Assembly: GCF_003697815.1 (NCBI RefSeq)
Contig: NZ_RDQG01000021.1
Span: 1 to 64,000 of the forward strand
DNA from: Halalkalicoccus subterraneus
GTDB lineage: Archaea; Halobacteriota; Halobacteria; Halobacteriales; Halalkalicoccaceae
Length of the DNA: 64,000 bases
Reading direction: 5' to 3'
Position numbers and translations under genes: made by a program. The notes below the pieces were generated by a model. The model saw nothing but the letters and a program-made list of their open reading frames with translations. It was not told the origin of the DNA and searched no databases. Shown piece after piece: positions 17,764-26,360 of this stretch. Every line of letters starts with the position of its first letter. The stretch's first letter is position 1.

Positions 17764-18477
17764 ATGAACAGAGCGGAGAAGGCTGCCCTGCAGTTGCAGG
17801 CGGTCTCGGTGCTCGGAATGCTGAAGGAGACGCGCACGTACGACGAACTCGCCGATCTGACGGGCCTGCCGGCGGGCGACCTCAACCGCTACGTCAACGG
17901 CCACGTCCTTCCGGGGACCGACCGCGCTCGCGCGGTCATCGACGGCGTCGGCTACGATACCCTTACTGCGGAGCTCGATGCGCGGATCGAACTCGACGGG
18001 GAGGGCTACGTCGACAACTCCGGGATCGTCTTCGATCAGCCCTTCCTCGATCTGGTTGCGCCGATCGCCGCCGAGTCCTTCGAGTTCGAGCGCCCTGACG
18101 TGGTGTTGACGGCCGCAACCGATGGAATCACGCTCGCGGCGGCGATGGCGCGGTACTTCGACGCTCGGTGTGCCTACGCGAAGAAATCGAAGGAGACGGC
18201 CGTCGAGGAGTTCATCGAGGCCCGCGATCGCCTCGATTCGGGGATCGAACTCACCTACTACCTGCCGGCCTCGGTACTGTCTGCGGGCGACACCGTACTG
18301 GTGGTCGACGACCTGATCAGGTCGGGCGAGACCCAGGAACTCCTGCTCGATATCGTCGACGGCTCGGACGCCCACGTCGGCGGCGTCTTCGCACTTATTG
18401 CCGCCGGAGACGAGGGGATCGAGCGCGCCCGGGCGCGAACCGACGCTCCGGTCGGCGCACTCGAACGCCTCGACTGA
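17764..18477 (+). CDS. gfcR: GfcR-type transcriptional regulator (HTH plus phosphoribosyltransferase-like domain)
   Basis: 237 aa from ATG 17764. The N-terminal 60 residues form a helix-turn-helix (TYDELADLTGLPAGDLNRYVNGHV). The rest is an orotate-PRTase-like domain with the PRPP loop VLVVDDLIRSGETQELLLD. In Haloferax volcanii GfcR activates genes of sugar catabolism and glycolysis, and the PRTase-like domain is thought to sense a metabolite. The start follows from the conserved MNRAEKAALQLQAV; the open frame upstream overlaps pyrE. Annotation as a second pyrE is a common misassignment that the N-terminal HTH argues against. Confidence 0.9.
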   Translation: MNRAEKAALQLQAVSVLGMLKETRTYDELADLTGLPAGDLNRYVNGHVLPGTDRARAVIDGVGYDTLTAELDARIELDGEGYVDNSGIVFDQPFLDLVAPIAAESFEFERPDVVLTAATDGITLAAAMARYFDARCAYAKKSKETAVEEFIEARDRLDSGIELTYYLPASVLSAGDTVLVVDDLIRSGETQELLLDIVDGSDAHVGGVFALIAAGDEGIERARARTDAPVGALERLD

Positions 18478-18512
18478 AAACGATGTGTGTACAGCTTTTC
18501 GGCGAGATAATA

Positions 18513-18528
18513 CGAAAATACTTAAATA
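18513..18528 (+). promoter_or_regulatory. BRE/TATA promoter of the NCS2 permease gene
   Basis: CGAAAATACTTAAATA combines a purine-rich BRE and a TATA box about 35-45 bases before ATG 18559, predicting an almost leaderless transcript. Confidence 0.7.
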
Positions 18529-18558
18529 AGTGCGTTGTGCTACGACAACTCATGCATT

Positions 18559-19938
18559 ATGGGGACCGCTGAACGCCTGCGGGCGTACTTCGACGTGACG
18601 GGGTCGGGAAGCGACGTCAGGACCGAGACCGTCGCCGGGATCACGACGTTCCTGGCGATGTCGTACATCATCCTGGTGAATCCGGTGATCCTCGCCGAGG
18701 CGATCACGGTCGAGGGCTACTCCACCCAGGAGGTCCAGCAGATGATCGCCATCGCAACCGTCCTCTCCGCCTTCGTCGCCACAGCCGTAATGGCCGTCTA
18801 TGCCAACCGTCCGTTCGCGCTCGCACCGGGAATGGGGCTCAACGCCTTTTTCGCCTTCACCGTCGTCCTCGGGCTCGGGATCCCGTGGCAGACCGCGCTC
18901 GCAGCCGTCTTCGTCGAGGGGCTGCTCTTCATCGCCATCACGGCCGTCGGCGCGCGAAAGTACGTCATCGAACTGTTTCCCGAACCGGTGAAGTTCTCCG
19001 TCGGTGCGGGGATCGGGATCTACCTGCTCTTTATCGGCCTCCAGGAGATGCAACTGGTCGTCGCAGACGAGTCGACGCTGGTCGCCCTGGGGAATGTCGC
19101 CGCGAACCCCGTCGCTACGCTGGGCGTTCTCGGGCTTGCGGTCACGTTCGTCCTCTGGGCGCGCGGGATCAAGGGCGCGATCGTCATCGGGATCGTCGGC
19201 ACGACCCTTCTCGGGTGGGCGCTCACAGTTGGAGGCGTCTTCTCACGGGGCGTCGTCACCCCCGAGACGTTCGCAAGCCCCCAGTACGACATCACGCCGC
19301 TTGCCGGTGCCTTCCTCGACGGGCTGGCCGACGTCGATCCGTTGACCTTCGCGCTAGTCGTGTTCACCTTCTTCGTCGTCGATTTCTTCGACACTGCCGG
19401 GACGCTGATCGGCGTCTCGCAGTTCGGCGGCTTCCTCGACGAGGACGGCGACCTCCCCGAGATCGAGAAGCCCCTGATGGCCGACGCCATCGGGACCACC
19501 GTCGGTGCGATGCTCGGAACCTCGACGGTGACGACCTACATCGAGTCCTCGACGGGCGTCGAGGAGGGCGGCCGTACGGGATTGACGGCGCTGGTCGTCG
19601 CCGGGCTCTTTCTGGTCTCGCTGGTCGCGATCCCGCTGATCGCGGCGATTCCCGCCTACGCCTCGTACATCGCGCTCGTCGTCGTCGGGATCATCATGCT
19701 TCAGGGGGTGCTCGACGTCGACTGGAACGACCCCGCGTGGGCCGTCTCGGGCGGGCTGACGATCACGGTGATGCCGCTGACCTACTCGATCGCCAACGGG
19801 CTCGCCGCCGGCATCATCGCCTACCCGGTTATCAAGGCCGCCATCGGTGAGTTAGACGATGTGCGCCTCGGTCAATGGCTGCTCGCGGCGGTGCTCGTCG
19901 GCTACTTCTACGTCCAGACGAGCGGGATGTTGCTCTGA
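18559..19938 (+). CDS. NCS2 nucleobase permease (AzgA-like)
   Basis: 459 aa from ATG 18559 (MGTAERLRAYFDVTGSGSD), with about 12-14 membrane segments. It fits the AzgA/adenine-guanine-hypoxanthine branch of the nucleobase:cation symporter-2 family. Visible motifs are TETVAGITTFLAMSYIILVNP, ALAPGMGLNAFFAF, the FFVVDFFDTAGTLIGVSQ segment and GTSTVTTYIESSTGVEEGGRTG. It would bring purine bases into the cell by cation symport. It follows pyrE and gfcR on the same strand but has its own strong promoter. Confidence 0.9.
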   Translation: MGTAERLRAYFDVTGSGSDVRTETVAGITTFLAMSYIILVNPVILAEAITVEGYSTQEVQQMIAIATVLSAFVATAVMAVYANRPFALAPGMGLNAFFAFTVVLGLGIPWQTALAAVFVEGLLFIAITAVGARKYVIELFPEPVKFSVGAGIGIYLLFIGLQEMQLVVADESTLVALGNVAANPVATLGVLGLAVTFVLWARGIKGAIVIGIVGTTLLGWALTVGGVFSRGVVTPETFASPQYDITPLAGAFLDGLADVDPLTFALVVFTFFVVDFFDTAGTLIGVSQFGGFLDEDGDLPEIEKPLMADAIGTTVGAMLGTSTVTTYIESSTGVEEGGRTGLTALVVAGLFLVSLVAIPLIAAIPAYASYIALVVVGIIMLQGVLDVDWNDPAWAVSGGLTITVMPLTYSIANGLAAGIIAYPVIKAAIGELDDVRLGQWLLAAVLVGYFYVQTSGMLL

Positions 19939-19976
19939 TCCGGTCGCTTTTGAGCGTGGGCGACCTACGGAGGGTG

Positions 19977-20231
19977 ATGGCACCGATAGAGTTCTACGCG
20001 CTCGATGGCTGTCCGTTCTGTGCGAAAGTCGAAAGCAAACTCGACGAACTCGGCGTCGAGTACACCACCCATTCGGTTCCGAGCAGCCACGCCGAGCGAA
20101 CCGAGGTTGAGGAGATCAGCGGCCAGACCGAGGTTCCGATGATCGTCGACCCCGACCACGACGTCGAGGGGATGCACGAGAGCGACGACATCGTCGAGTA
20201 CCTCGAAGAGACCTACGGCTCGGCGTCGTAA
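19977..20231 (+). CDS. Glutaredoxin-like protein
   Basis: 84 aa from ATG 19977. It has a thioredoxin fold with the dithiol motif CPFC at about residues 11-14. TEVPMIVDPDH (cis-Pro loop) and the C-terminal ESDDIVEYLEETYG helix follow, as in the glutaredoxin / GST N-terminal group. It likely reduces disulfides or mixed disulfides in the cytoplasm. Haloarchaea use gamma-glutamylcysteine rather than glutathione, so the low-molecular-weight thiol partner may differ. The open frame upstream belongs to the permease region and is not part of this protein. Confidence 0.88.
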   Translation: MAPIEFYALDGCPFCAKVESKLDELGVEYTTHSVPSSHAERTEVEEISGQTEVPMIVDPDHDVEGMHESDDIVEYLEETYGSAS

Positions 20232-20274
20232 TCGGTTTCGAGGCGCGTTCACAACGACGACGTGGATCGGGGGA

Positions 20275-21243
20275 TCAGGCGTGCTCTTCGGGCGGCGTGG
20301 TACGCTCGCGGATCAGCTCCCTGAGCTCCTCGCCGTCGCGGGCCGATTCGGCCTCCTCGCGTTCGAGGATCGCGGTTCCCTCGATCTCCTCGCGGGGAGC
20401 CTTATCGACGAAGTAGACCGATCGCGTCAGTGTGACCTTCCCGAGCGAGCCCATGATTCGGGCGCGCTTCTCGGCGGTTTTCGTGAACGCCGAGTTGCCG
20501 GTGAGAAGGCTCTCCTCCTCGCCTGTGTCCTCGCCGACGGCCTTGAACGGCGCGCGCGTCGTCGGGTGGACGTCGAAGCCGGCCCGCGTGAGCACCGCGG
20601 TGATGCCCTCGTCTTCCGGTTCGACGTCGGGGTCCTCGGGGGTGGGTTCGGCGTCGCGAACTTCCTCCGCACCGTCCAGTACATCGACCGGGCTGGTCAG
20701 GGGCGCGTTGAACAGGTCCTCCAGCGCCATCGCTACCTCGATCGAGGCGTTCATCCCGTCCTCGTACTTCGAGACCGTTCGCCGGGAGACGCCGAGCTCG
20801 GTGGCGAGCTGACCGAGACTCCAGCCGAGCTTCTCGCGCTCGTCGGCGAGGATGTCGCTGTCGATGCTGACGTACAGCCCGCCCGGTGCGGCGTAAATGA
20901 GGGGTGGAACGTTCTCGACGAACAGGTCCATCGCGGTGTCGGGGCTGAAGACGGGCACCCCATGGCGGAAGTAGACCACGCCGGGTTCGAGCTCCTCGTC
21001 GCGGGTTCGTAGCCCGATGACGAACGGCGTGGCGTTCAGGTAGCTCCCGAGCCGGCGCATCTCCGCGCCGGTCACCCCGTCGAACCCGTCGACGTTGCCC
21101 AGGATCTTCACGAGAATCAGGTCCTCGCCGCGCCGTGCCGCGATATCGAAACTCTTCGGGCGGATGGCACACCGGTCGCTCACCGCAAATCCCGCGTCGG
21201 TGAGCATCGCTGTTACGTTTCCGACCAGTGCAGACCGAGACAT
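20275..21243 (-). CDS. Putative HTH-type transcriptional regulator (COG1395 family)
   Basis: 322 aa. An N-terminal domain of about 125 residues ([29 protein letters not shown]) resembles a nuclease-like/sensor fold. A Cro/CI-type HTH follows at about 130-185 ([28 protein letters not shown]). A second alpha/beta region ([18 protein letters not shown]) and a charged tail complete the protein. This archaeal family is conserved as a predicted regulator with unknown targets. It is divergent from tiaS, with overlapping intergenic promoters. Confidence 0.87.
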   Translation of the reverse strand: MSRSALVGNVTAMLTDAGFAVSDRCAIRPKSFDIAARRGEDLILVKILGNVDGFDGVTGAEMRRLGSYLNATPFVIGLRTRDEELEPGVVYFRHGVPVFSPDTAMDLFVENVPPLIYAAPGGLYVSIDSDILADEREKLGWSLGQLATELGVSRRTVSKYEDGMNASIEVAMALEDLFNAPLTSPVDVLDGAEEVRDAEPTPEDPDVEPEDEGITAVLTRAGFDVHPTTRAPFKAVGEDTGEEESLLTGNSAFTKTAEKRARIMGSLGKVTLTRSVYFVDKAPREEIEGTAILEREEAESARDGEELRELIRERTTPPEEHA

Positions 21244-21266
21244 ATTCCTATATAAGTCATTCGACC

Positions 21267-21274
21267 CATATATG
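21267..21274 (-). promoter_or_regulatory. TATA box of the COG1395-type regulator
   Basis: CATATATG lies about 25-30 bases upstream of the minus-strand start at 21243, the spacing expected for a leaderless archaeal transcript. Confidence 0.6.
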
Positions 21275-21327
21275 TGTTGTGACAGTGTAGCGGCCCGTTC
21301 CCCACTTCTCCCCTGCTCTCCCGTCGG

Positions 21328-21336
21328 TATATATTA
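21328..21336 (+). promoter_or_regulatory. TATA box of tiaS
   Basis: TATATATTA lies about 46-54 bases upstream of ATG 21382, predicting a leader of about 20 nt. Confidence 0.6.
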
Positions 21337-21381
21337 CAGCGAGTCGAAAGCCGTTAGCCCGCCGGGCGGGTAGACGGGGCA

Positions 21382-22650
21382 ATGACCGTCGTCGGACTCG
21401 ACGATACTGATTCGCGGACACGCGGGATGTGTACGACGTACGTCGCTCGCGAGATCGCCGACGCGCTTGCGGAGGCGGGCGCAACCGTCGGGGGGCTCCT
21501 GTTGGTTCGGCTCAACCCCGCGATCGAGCACAAGACCCGCGGCAACGCCGCCCTCGCGATCCACACTGACTACGATCCCGGGGAGGCGTTCGAGCTCGCC
21601 GGCCGGCAGGTCGAGGCCCTCAGCGAAACCGACGACCCGAACACCCAGCCCGGACTCGTCGTCGCGCCCGGTGATCCCAGTTCAGTTCCGGATTCGGTCG
21701 CCGAGTTCGCCCGTCGCGCTCTCAGGGACCGTCTCTCGCCCGACGAGGCGCTCGAACTCGCCGACACGTGGGGCTACTTCCATCGAGGCTGGTCGGGCGG
21801 GCGCGGGCGGATCGGCGCGCTCGCAGCGGTCGGTGCGGATCGGGCGTTCTCCGAGTGGACTTCGGAACTGATTGCCTATCGCGAGCGCGGGCGGTGGGGT
21901 TCCTCACGGGATGTCGACCCCGACTCCGTTTTCGAGGCTGCCGAGTCCGAGTACCCCGTCGTGTGGGACACGGTCGACCGCGAAACCGGGGATACGGTCT
22001 GTGTTCCCCATACGCCCGGCCCGGTTCTCTACGGCATTCGGGGTGACGATCCCCGTGCTGTTCGACGGGCCACAGAGCGCATCGAGAGCGAACCGGTCGC
22101 GGACAGCGCGCTCTTTACGACGAACCAAGGTACCGACGCCCACCTGCAGGACGGGGCGGTCGGCTCGGTCGGGGACGGCCGGGCCTACCGGGTAGAGGGA
22201 GCGGTTTCTACCCCGCCCCAGACCCGCCGGGGCGGCCACGTCTTCTTCGAGATCCGCGACGGGGACGATCGGTTGCGGTGTGCGGCGTTCGAACCCACGA
22301 AACGCTTTCGCGACCGGGTGCGCGCGCTTCGTGAGGGCGACCGGATCACCTCCTGTGGGGAGGTCTCGGATGAAACGCTGAAACTCGAGAAGTTCGCGGT
22401 GCGCGAACTGAATCGAATCGAACGTCGGAACCCGCGGTGTCCCGACTGCGGGCGCTCGATGGAGAGTGCCGGCCACGAACAGGGCTATCGCTGTCGGGAC
22501 TGTTCGACGAGTGCGGAGCGGAAAGACGAGATCGAGGTTGAGCGCGACCTCGACCTGGGGTGGTACGAGGTGCCGCCGACGGCGCGACGCCACGTCGCGA
22601 AACCACTCGTCAGAGGTGGCTTCGACGGGCCGGTCCACCCCGAACGGTAG
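21382..22650 (+). CDS. tiaS: tRNA(Ile2) 2-agmatinylcytidine synthetase
   Basis: 422 aa. TiaS attaches agmatine to C34 of the tRNA-Ile with CAU anticodon, so that it reads AUA; this is an archaea-specific modification. The N-terminus GLDDTDSRTRGMCTTYV is the family signature. HRGWSGGRGRIGALAA marks the central domain. An OB-fold region (GGHVFFEIRDGDDRLRCAAF) and a C-terminal zinc ribbon (CPDCGRSMESAGHEQGYRC, then RDC) bind the tRNA. The gene starts at the first ATG after its own TATA box. Confidence 0.94.
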   Translation: MTVVGLDDTDSRTRGMCTTYVAREIADALAEAGATVGGLLLVRLNPAIEHKTRGNAALAIHTDYDPGEAFELAGRQVEALSETDDPNTQPGLVVAPGDPSSVPDSVAEFARRALRDRLSPDEALELADTWGYFHRGWSGGRGRIGALAAVGADRAFSEWTSELIAYRERGRWGSSRDVDPDSVFEAAESEYPVVWDTVDRETGDTVCVPHTPGPVLYGIRGDDPRAVRRATERIESEPVADSALFTTNQGTDAHLQDGAVGSVGDGRAYRVEGAVSTPPQTRRGGHVFFEIRDGDDRLRCAAFEPTKRFRDRVRALREGDRITSCGEVSDETLKLEKFAVRELNRIERRNPRCPDCGRSMESAGHEQGYRCRDCSTSAERKDEIEVERDLDLGWYEVPPTARRHVAKPLVRGGFDGPVHPER

Positions 22651-22651
22651 G

Positions 22652-22966
22652 CTACCAGTCGCCCGCTACATTCGTGTCTTCGGGTTCGGTCGGTGCCTCG
22701 TCGCCCCGCAACACCACATAGGCGATCGGGACGACGATCCCGATCGGGAACAGGAGGAACGACACGCCGACGGCGATCGACCATAGCAGTTCGTTGTTCT
22801 CGCGCTTGGCAGCGTCCTTGTAGACCCAGTAGCCGACGGCGATCCCGACAATCACGAGCACGACCGTCATGACCTGCGAGATCAGTATCAGCGTCTCCAT
22901 GTCTACCGGGAAGTCCTCGGGGAGCTCCGACTGCAGCAACACGAGCGTCGAAAGCAACTGTTCCAT
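22652..22966 (-). CDS. Small two-helix membrane protein
   Basis: 104 aa. Two hydrophobic helices (about 29-46, ISQVMTVVLVIVGIAVGYWV, and about 62-84, LLWSIAVGVSFLLFPIGIV) flank a basic loop (YKDAAKRENNE). The C-terminus is acidic. Family not recognised; haloarchaea carry many such proteins. It is convergent with tiaS, with a one-base gap between stop codons. AT-rich DNA upstream (22985-23170), which includes an inverted repeat (AGAAGAA at 23035-23041, TTCTTCT at 23061-23067), is shared with the divergent ABC transporter operon. Confidence 0.75.
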   Translation of the reverse strand: MEQLLSTLVLLQSELPEDFPVDMETLILISQVMTVVLVIVGIAVGYWVYKDAAKRENNELLWSIAVGVSFLLFPIGIVVPIAYVVLRGDEAPTEPEDTNVAGDW

Positions 22967-23157
22967 CTATCGTCCCCCGCTTGCGCTGTCGATTCGATTC
23001 CCGATTCGCGTACCACGGTATTTTATTTCCACATAGAAGAACGGAAATTATACGCTATACTTCTTCTGATACATTATGTATATCTGATAATAATCCGGTC
23101 CCGGATCGGTATTGGTTTTATGAATCCGATGTATCATTCATTCGTTAGTATCGACAA

Positions 23158-23170
23158 GATATATGTATTT
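23158..23170 (+). promoter_or_regulatory. TATA promoter of ABC exporter operon
   Basis: GATATATGTATTT lies about 30-42 bases upstream of the GTG start at 23200, giving a short leader. Confidence 0.55.
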
Positions 23171-23199
23171 TGTTCAATAACGTCGGATTGATCAAAACT

Positions 23200-24114
23200 G
23201 TGTCTGCTATCGAACTGACGGACGTCACCAAACGATACGGCGAGGAAACGGCGCTCTCGGGGCTCGATCTCACGGTACGCGAGGGAGAGATATACGGGTT
23301 TCTCGGCCCCAACGGGGCGGGGAAATCGACGACGATCAACCTGCTTCTGGATTTCGTTCGGCCGACCTCCGGCGAGATCCGTGTGTTCGGCCACGATGCC
23401 AAAGAGGAGGGTCTCGCGATCCGCGAGCGGACTGGGATCCTGCCCGAAGGTGTCTCGCTGTACGACCGGCTGACCGGCCGTCAACACATCGAGTTCGCCA
23501 TCGAGTCGAAGGCTGTAGACGACGACCCGGACGCGCTGTTCGAGCGGGTCGGGCTCGGCCCTGACGCCGCAGGTAAGAAAGTCGGTGGTTACTCGAAGGG
23601 GATGGCCCAACGCCTCGCGCTCGCGGCCGCGATCGCGGGCGAACCCGATCTCCTCATCCTCGACGAGCCTTCGACGGGGCTCGACCCCGCGGGCGCCCGC
23701 GAGATGCGCGAGATCATCCGCACCGAGCGCGATCGCGGCGCGACGATCTTCTTTTCGAGCCACATCCTCGAACAGGTCGATGCGGTCTGTGATCGCGTCG
23801 GTATCCTCCGGGACGGCGAACTCGTCGCCGAGGACACCGTCGACGGGCTCCGCGAATCGACGAGCGAGGAGACGACGCTGGTGGTCGAACTCGATCACCT
23901 GCCCGACGGTGCGACCGAGCAGGTCGCCGCGCTCGATGGGGTTTCGAACGTGACCACACAGGGGACGACCGCGACCGTCACCTGCCGGGACGAGGTGAAG
24001 ACACGGGTCATCCGAGGCTTCGAGGAAGCGGGCGCGACCGTCGAGGACTTCGAGACCGAGGAGTCCTCGCTCGAGGACCTCTTCATCGACTACACGACGG
24101 GGGCGACCGCATGA
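23200..24114 (+). CDS. ABC transporter ATP-binding protein (ABC-2 type exporter)
   Basis: 304 aa from GTG 23200 (MSAIELTDVTKRYGEETAL), chosen because it follows the TATA box and matches family N-termini; an open frame from TTG 23170 adds ten residues. Walker A is GPNGAGKST, the signature is GGYSKGMAQRL, Walker B is LLILDEPSTGLDP, and the switch is FFSSHILEQVDAVCD. The last 80 residues are the regulatory extension typical of DrrA/CcmA-like exporters. It pairs with the permease whose start overlaps its stop (ATGA). The substrate is unknown; multidrug, lipid and copper-linked (NosF) relatives exist. Confidence 0.93.
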   Translation: MSAIELTDVTKRYGEETALSGLDLTVREGEIYGFLGPNGAGKSTTINLLLDFVRPTSGEIRVFGHDAKEEGLAIRERTGILPEGVSLYDRLTGRQHIEFAIESKAVDDDPDALFERVGLGPDAAGKKVGGYSKGMAQRLALAAAIAGEPDLLILDEPSTGLDPAGAREMREIIRTERDRGATIFFSSHILEQVDAVCDRVGILRDGELVAEDTVDGLRESTSEETTLVVELDHLPDGATEQVAALDGVSNVTTQGTTATVTCRDEVKTRVIRGFEEAGATVEDFETEESSLEDLFIDYTTGATA

Positions 24115-24968
24115 GCGCGATCGCCATCGCCAAGAAGGACTTTCAGGACGCCGTGCGCTCGCGCGGGCTGATCGCGCTGACGGTGATCTTCGTTCTCTTT
24201 ACCGTCGCCGGCGCCTACATCGGGACACAGATCTCCGGCTTGCTCGGCGAGGAAGCCGGCGACACGCTCGATCTGATCATCGCCCTCCAGACGCCCGCGA
24301 GCTTTCTGGTCCCGATCATCGCCCTGCTGATCGGCTACGGCGCCATCGCCGGCGAGCGAGAGAGCGGCAGCCTGAAGTTCTTGCTCGGGCTGCCTCACAC
24401 CCGTGAGGACGTCGTCCTCGGGAAGGTACTCGGTCGAACGGGGGTCGTCGCGGTCTCGATCTTGATCGGCTTCATCGCCGGGATGATCGCCATCTTCGCG
24501 TTCACCGGTTCGTTCTCGGTCGTCGAGTACGCCGTCTTCACCCTGTTGACGATCGCGCTGGGCTTCGTCTACGTCTGTATCGGTGTCGGCCTCTCTTCGA
24601 TGACCAAATCGACCACACGCGCCGCGATCGGTGCGTTCGGTCTACTCGCACTGTTCTGGATCCTCTGGGGCGTTATCGCCCAGTTGCTGCTGTATCTCAT
24701 GTCGGGATCGGTCCTTCCCCAACCGCCGATTCCCGGCTGGTACGTCGCGTTCCTCTCGCTGCCCCCGGGACCAGCCTACGGTTCCGCGCTCGGAGCGGTC
24801 TTTGACGAGGGCGGTCTCGCCGTCGCGAGCACCTACGAGGGTCAGGGCCTCGTCGAGGGTGGAATCCCCATCGTCGCCGAACCGTGGTTCGGCTTCGTAT
24901 TGCTCGCGGCGTGGGCGTTCGTTCCGCTGGCGCTCGGCCTGCTTCGGTTCGATCGCGTCGATCTGTAG
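24111..24968 (+). CDS. ABC-2 type permease
   Basis: 285 aa with six hydrophobic segments and the ABC-2/NosY-like opening AIAKKDFQDAVRSRGLIALT. YGAIAGERESGSLKFLLGLP is the conserved cytoplasmic loop that contacts the ATPase, and LSSMTKSTTRAAIGAFGLL follows later. It is translationally coupled to the ATPase gene by a four-base overlap, and together they would form a homodimeric exporter. A broken small membrane gene follows within 40 bases. Confidence 0.9.
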   Translation: MSAIAIAKKDFQDAVRSRGLIALTVIFVLFTVAGAYIGTQISGLLGEEAGDTLDLIIALQTPASFLVPIIALLIGYGAIAGERESGSLKFLLGLPHTREDVVLGKVLGRTGVVAVSILIGFIAGMIAIFAFTGSFSVVEYAVFTLLTIALGFVYVCIGVGLSSMTKSTTRAAIGAFGLLALFWILWGVIAQLLLYLMSGSVLPQPPIPGWYVAFLSLPPGPAYGSALGAVFDEGGLAVASTYEGQGLVEGGIPIVAEPWFGFVLLAAWAFVPLALGLLRFDRVDL

Positions 24969-25007
24969 AATCGAAGGGTTCTATCCCGTCCCCGCCGACG
25001 CCCTCAC

Positions 25008-25185
25008 ATGAACCGTTCGGTCCTCTTTACGGCACTCGCGGTGGGGCTGGTCGGGGCCGTTTCTCGCCCCGCTGTTCGGCCCGACCGCCGCGTATTCGCC
25101 GGTCGTCGCTTTTCTCGTCTGTGCATTCGGCGCGCTTGCCGGCCTGTGGATCGTCTCCTATGCTCTGGCGCTCGACGCTCGGTAG
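25008..25185 (+). pseudogene. Small two-helix membrane protein gene with one-base insertion
   Basis: ATG 25008 encodes MNRSVLFTALAVGLVGA, a first membrane helix. At about 25059 the coding sense moves by one base: from 25060 the next frame reads FLAPLFGPTAAYSPVVAFL, then CAFGALAGLWIVSYALALDAR, and ends in TAG at 25183-25185. Removing one base from the GGGGCCG segment would restore a protein of about 58 aa with two or three hydrophobic helices. The original frame instead turns Arg-rich after the shift. It is the second apparent single-base lesion in a small membrane gene in this window. It may be real or a sequencing error. Confidence 0.75.
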
Positions 25186-25262
25186 CCGCGCTCCCGCGCG
25201 GGCCGGGTCGAAAACCGTGAGCCCGAAATCGACAGCGCCAGCCCGAAGAACTTCGAGAACCG

Positions 25263-26360
25263 TTAGGTCCACTCCGCCTTCAGCCCGCTGCCCGTCAACG
25301 GGACGACCACGTCGTTGCCGTCGTCGAGAACGCCCCGCTCGCGGTACTCCCGCAGGGCGGCCGGCGCGACCGCACACGTCGGCTCCACGTAGAAGCCTGC
25401 CCGGTGGAGCCGGTCGAGTTCGCGTTCGGTCGCCGCCTCCTCGATCGCGATCGCGTCCCCCTCGCTCTCGGCGATCGCCTCGTGGATCTCCTCGCTGCGT
25501 ACGGGTTCGCGAATCTGAATCCCGTCGGCCACGTCGTTCGTGTCCCCCCGCCCGCCGTGACGCCCGTCGGCGATCGGCGCGTAGCCGGCGGCCTGCGCGC
25601 CGAGCAATCTGGGCACGGAATCGATCCAGCCGGCCTCCGAAAGCGCTCGAAAGCCCCGATAGGCTCCCAGAAAGAGGGTGCCGTGACCCAGCGGGAGAAC
25701 GACCGCGTCGGGGACCCGCCAGCCGCGCTGGGCGGCGATCTCGAACGCGACCGTCTGCGTGCCGGCGAAGAACGCGGGGTTCCACGCGTGGCTGGCGTAC
25801 CAGCCGTCTCCTCCTTCCACCGCCTCGATACACGCCTCAGTGACCGCTTCTCGACTCCCTTCGACCGTCCGTACCTCGCCGCCCGCGCGCTCGATAGCGG
25901 CGACCTTCGAGGCTTTGACCCCTGCCGGTACGTAGATCTCCGCGTCGATCCCGGCACGCGCCGCGTAGGTCGCGACCGCCGCGCCCGCGTTCCCCGAGGA
26001 GTCCTCTATCACTCGTTCGACACCTAGCTCTGCGGCCCGCGAGAGGAGCGTCGTCGCACCCCGGTCCTTGAAACTCCCCGTCGGGAAGACGTACTCCAGT
26101 TTGAACGCGGCGTCCCAGTCGGGGGCGGCGACGAGCGGCGTAAAGCCCTCGCCCAGCGTGACCCGACGCTCGATCGGGACGAACTCCGAGAACGCCCACA
26201 GCCCGTGACGAGTGTCGAGGGCCGAAAACGACGGGGGCGGGCCATCGGGAAGCGGTCGGACGGCGAGTTCGAGTGGACTCCCGCACGAACAGCGCCACGG
26301 TTCGTCCGCGCTCGCGGGGTAGTGCCGGTCACAGGCCGGACACCGAAGATCGACGGCCAT
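25263..26360 (-). CDS. Threonine synthase-like PLP enzyme
   Basis: 365 aa, fold type II PLP enzyme. An N-terminal zinc-finger-like segment (CPAC and CSCG at about residues 8-11 and 29-32) is typical of archaeal threonine synthases. The PLP lysine lies in TGSFKDRGA (about K98). EDSSGNAGAAVATYA is the phosphate/substrate loop, and the C-terminus LTGSGLKAEWT is also characteristic. It would convert O-phosphohomoserine to threonine, though paralogues with other substrates exist in haloarchaea. Its ATG shares one base with the stop of the upstream deacylase gene (TGATG). Confidence 0.85.
   Translation of the reverse strand: MAVDLRCPACDRHYPASADEPWRCSCGSPLELAVRPLPDGPPPSFSALDTRHGLWAFSEFVPIERRVTLGEGFTPLVAAPDWDAAFKLEYVFPTGSFKDRGATTLLSRAAELGVERVIEDSSGNAGAAVATYAARAGIDAEIYVPAGVKASKVAAIERAGGEVRTVEGSREAVTEACIEAVEGGDGWYASHAWNPAFFAGTQTVAFEIAAQRGWRVPDAVVLPLGHGTLFLGAYRGFRALSEAGWIDSVPRLLGAQAAGYAPIADGRHGGRGDTNDVADGIQIREPVRSEEIHEAIAESEGDAIAIEEAATERELDRLHRAGFYVEPTCAVAPAALREYRERGVLDDGNDVVVPLTGSGLKAEWT

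Noticed and set aside
17569-18477. 302-aa version of gfcR
   Set aside because: The extra 65 residues overlap pyrE out of frame; the conserved N-terminus starts at 17764.
20281-21012. 243-aa open frame opposite the COG1395-type regulator
   Set aside because: It mirrors the coding strand and lacks family motifs; the minus-strand gene has clear HTH and domain features.
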